From JAGQIB01 sp041393395 (GTDB taxonomy: Bacteria > ARS69), in the NCBI GenBank assembly GCA_041393395.1, contig JAWKKG010000004.1:248001-312000 (forward strand): 64,000 bases of DNA, read 5' to 3'. The translations under genes and the position numbers were made by a program. This document shows positions 62,343 to 64,000 of this stretch, one piece after another. A model generated the notes under the pieces. That model ran no database searches. It saw only the letters and a list, made by a program, of their open reading frames with translations, and had not been told where the DNA came from. Numbering within the stretch: position 1 is the stretch's first letter; the number at the start of each line of letters is the position of its first letter.

Positions 62343-62810
62343 ATGAAGCTGTCCGAGGTTCTCACCCCCGAGCGGATCCGCATCCCCCTCGAGTCCACGA
62401 GCAAGGAAGCGGTCCTGCGCGAGCTCGTGTCCCTGCTGCCCGGGCGGGATTCCACGGAGCGGGAGACCATCCTGGAGGCGGTGCTCGAGCGCGAGGGGCG
62501 CATGTCGACCGGAATCGGGCAGGGCGTGGCCATTCCGCACGGGAAGACCGGCGTGGTGAAGGGGATGGAGATGGCGTTCGGGATCGCGGGCGAGCCGATC
62601 GACTACGGCGCGCTGGACGGCGAGCCGGTGGACGTCTTCTTCCTCCTGCTGTCACCGCCCGACCTCACGGCGCCGCACATCAAGATGCTGGCGGGAATCT
62701 CGCGCATGCTGTCCTCCGACACGTTTCGAGACGAACTCGCGGCGGCCGTGGACGCCGAAGACGTGCTCGTCCTGTTCCGGCGGGAAGAGGCGCTCGCGGA
62801 CGAGGATTGA
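62343..62810 (+). CDS. PTS IIA protein, PtsN-like
   Basis: A 155-residue EIIA of the fructose/nitrogen type. The phosphorylated histidine is His66 in GQGVAIPHGKT, and MSTGIGQG precedes it as in PtsN. It accepts phosphate from HPr-like proteins; here it is likely regulatory rather than transport-linked because no IIB or IIC gene is nearby. No adjacent rpoN or HPr gene is present, although a sigma-54-type promoter occurs elsewhere in the window. AGGAG precedes the ATG. Confidence 0.9.
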   Translation: MKLSEVLTPERIRIPLESTSKEAVLRELVSLLPGRDSTERETILEAVLEREGRMSTGIGQGVAIPHGKTGVVKGMEMAFGIAGEPIDYGALDGEPVDVFFLLLSPPDLTAPHIKMLAGISRMLSSDTFRDELAAAVDAEDVLVLFRREEALADED

Positions 62811-62814
62811 AGTC

Positions 62815-62833
62815 CGCGCGCCGACGGCGCGCG
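62815..62833. terminator. Terminator between PTS IIA and amidohydrolase genes
   Basis: An eight-bp GC stem (62815-62822 with 62826-62833) closes a GAC loop between convergent genes. Confidence 0.6.
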
Positions 62834-62837
62834 CCGC

Positions 62838-64000
62838 CTAGCGGTCCCCGTTCGCGGCGGGCTCGCGGGACCAGACGATCCGACCGTCGAGAATCGTGAC
62901 GTCCACGTCGTCGCGCGCGCTCCGGCTCGGCAGATCGTCCATCAGCACCAGGTCGGCGATCTCGCCGGGCACCAGGCGTCCCCCGCACGGTGCCCCCGGT
63001 GTCGCGTCGGCGGCCGCTTCCGTGTACAGCCGAATCCCCGTCTCGTCGTCGATGCGCTCCGCTGCCGGGTTCCGCGTGGCTGCAAGCCGGATGCCGAAGC
63101 GTGGCCCCGCCGGCATCCCGTCGGATCCGAAGCAGATACGACCGCCGCCGCGCAGGATCGAACCGAAACGGTTCATTCCGTCGCGACGTCCCGCACCCAG
63201 CGCGGTCTCGTAGAGGCCGCCTTCGTTCGCCCAGCGCAGGAAGTTCGGCTGCACGCTCGCGATCACACCGAGTTCCCGCACACGCTCGAGGTGGTCTTCG
63301 GCGGCGAGCTCGAAATGCTCGATGCGGTGCCCGCGGGCGGTGAGATCCTCTCCGAGCGCTTCGTACGCGCCGATCACCTCCTCGATCGCGCGGTCCCCGA
63401 TCGCGTGGATCGCGAGCGAGCGGCCGCGATCGTGCTCCGCACGCACCATCGAGCGGAGTCGTGCGGGCTCGTAGACGAGCTGGCCGGTTCCTCCCGCGCG
63501 ATCCGCGTACGGGGTGCGCAACGCAGCCGTCCGTCCGCCGATCGCGCCGTCCGAGAAGATCTTGATGCCGCAGGAGCGGAACCGATCGGTCCGCGGCAGT
63601 GCGGCGACGTGTCGCTCGTCGGCGGGGTGGCGGATCCACACCGTGACGCGCAGGGGGAGGTGCGGGACGAGGTCGGGCCAGAGCGGAACTTCGTTCGGGT
63701 GCGGATAGTCCGTCGCCGTCGTGATCCCGAGTCGGTGGCAGACCGTGCCGACGCGCTCGAGCGCTTCGAGCGCCTCGATCTGGTCCGGCGGAAGGAGATT
63801 GTCGAGAACCACGACCGGTCCCTCGTCCAGCCAGCCGGTCGCGTCGTCGATGCCGGGGCCGGACCAGCGTTCGCGGAGCAGTGCGAGTCCGGCGCGGTTC
63901 ACCACGCCGACGTGTCCGCACACGCGGCGCGCGATGATCGGGCGCTCGCCGGAGATCGCGTCGAGGTCCGCGCGAGTGGGGCGTTCCGGCGTGCTCCAAC
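62838..64000 (-). CDS. Amidohydrolase family 3 protein, N-terminus cut by window end
   Basis: About 387 residues of a YtcJ-like amidohydrolase. The reading frame is open to the window edge, and the residues before position 63923 (RADLDAISGERPIIARR) fit the family, so the true start lies outside. Visible motifs: GIKIFSDGAIGGRTAAL, the metal-binding IHAIGDRAIEEVI, RIEHFELA and the late ICFGSDGMPAG. The C-terminal sheet (GEIADLVLMDDLP, VDVTILDGRIVW) closes the composite beta-domain. It hydrolyses amide or related bonds; substrate unknown. Confidence 0.9.
   Translation of the reverse strand, partial: WSTPERPTRADLDAISGERPIIARRVCGHVGVVNRAGLALLRERWSGPGIDDATGWLDEGPVVVLDNLLPPDQIEALEALERVGTVCHRLGITTATDYPHPNEVPLWPDLVPHLPLRVTVWIRHPADERHVAALPRTDRFRSCGIKIFSDGAIGGRTAALRTPYADRAGGTGQLVYEPARLRSMVRAEHDRGRSLAIHAIGDRAIEEVIGAYEALGEDLTARGHRIEHFELAAEDHLERVRELGVIASVQPNFLRWANEGGLYETALGAGRRDGMNRFGSILRGGGRICFGSDGMPAGPRFGIRLAATRNPAAERIDDETGIRLYTEAAADATPGAPCGGRLVPGEIADLVLMDDLPSRSARDDVDVTILDGRIVWSREPAANGDR

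Overview
The window is GC-rich DNA from a Gram-negative-type bacterium with many GTG and TTG starts. Secreted proteins carry signal peptides, and several end in FlgD-like Ig domains. Other recurrent types are ASPIC/UnbV (CRTAC1-like) proteins, BNR propellers, lipoproteins with TPRs, a multihaem cytochrome, an outer-membrane barrel and a TRAP transporter. This gene mix resembles uncultivated FCB-group or Eisenbacteria-like lineages. That placement is inferred from gene content only; no rRNA or tRNA gene was seen.

Layout. 0-8 kb: secreted FlgD-tailed proteins and a coupled pair (membrane multihaem cytochrome c plus ASPIC/UnbV-TPR protein). 8-13 kb: a beta-barrel protein, perR-katG (peroxide defence) and two overlapping DinB-like genes. 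13-20 kb: secreted proteins, three of which end in the same short C-terminal motif (SWG..K..Y[KR]), then a tiny Cys-rich secreted peptide. 20-26 kb: a TPR lipoprotein coupled to a CRTAC1-like lipoprotein, then an operon of a cystathionine beta-synthase-like enzyme, a double PARP-type zinc-finger protein and an SDR. 26-31 kb: an AsmA-like protein, a sigma-54-type promoter, and a giant secreted DUF11/propeller/dihaem protein broken by a 1-bp frameshift inside near-identical 381-bp repeats. 31-43 kb: an ATP-grasp protein, a HypA-like protein lacking its nickel histidine, an MFS transporter, a PNGase F-like protein, a secreted PHP-domain protein, a sulfatase, xth, msrA and a zinc dehydrogenase.

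43-51 kb: the imuA-imuB-dnaE2 mutasome operon behind a consensus promoter that carries a palindrome in its spacer, then a sulfatase-TPR lipoprotein and an RsbW/STAS pair. 51-57 kb: a five-gene TRAP operon (T, P, Q, M and an unknown secreted protein), followed by about 950 bp of inverted and tandem repeats. 57-64 kb: a HAD nucleotidase, an XRE regulator, rpiA behind a degenerate sulfatase-like lipoprotein, a PTS IIA protein and a truncated amidohydrolase.

Two themes cut across the window. First, exported proteins fall into two C-terminal classes, FlgD-like domains and the short SWG motif, which suggests two cell-surface sorting or attachment routes. Second, several genes look leaderless: a -10 hexamer lies exactly six bases before the start codon. 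Convergent gene pairs often end in hairpins or palindromes that contain both stop codons.
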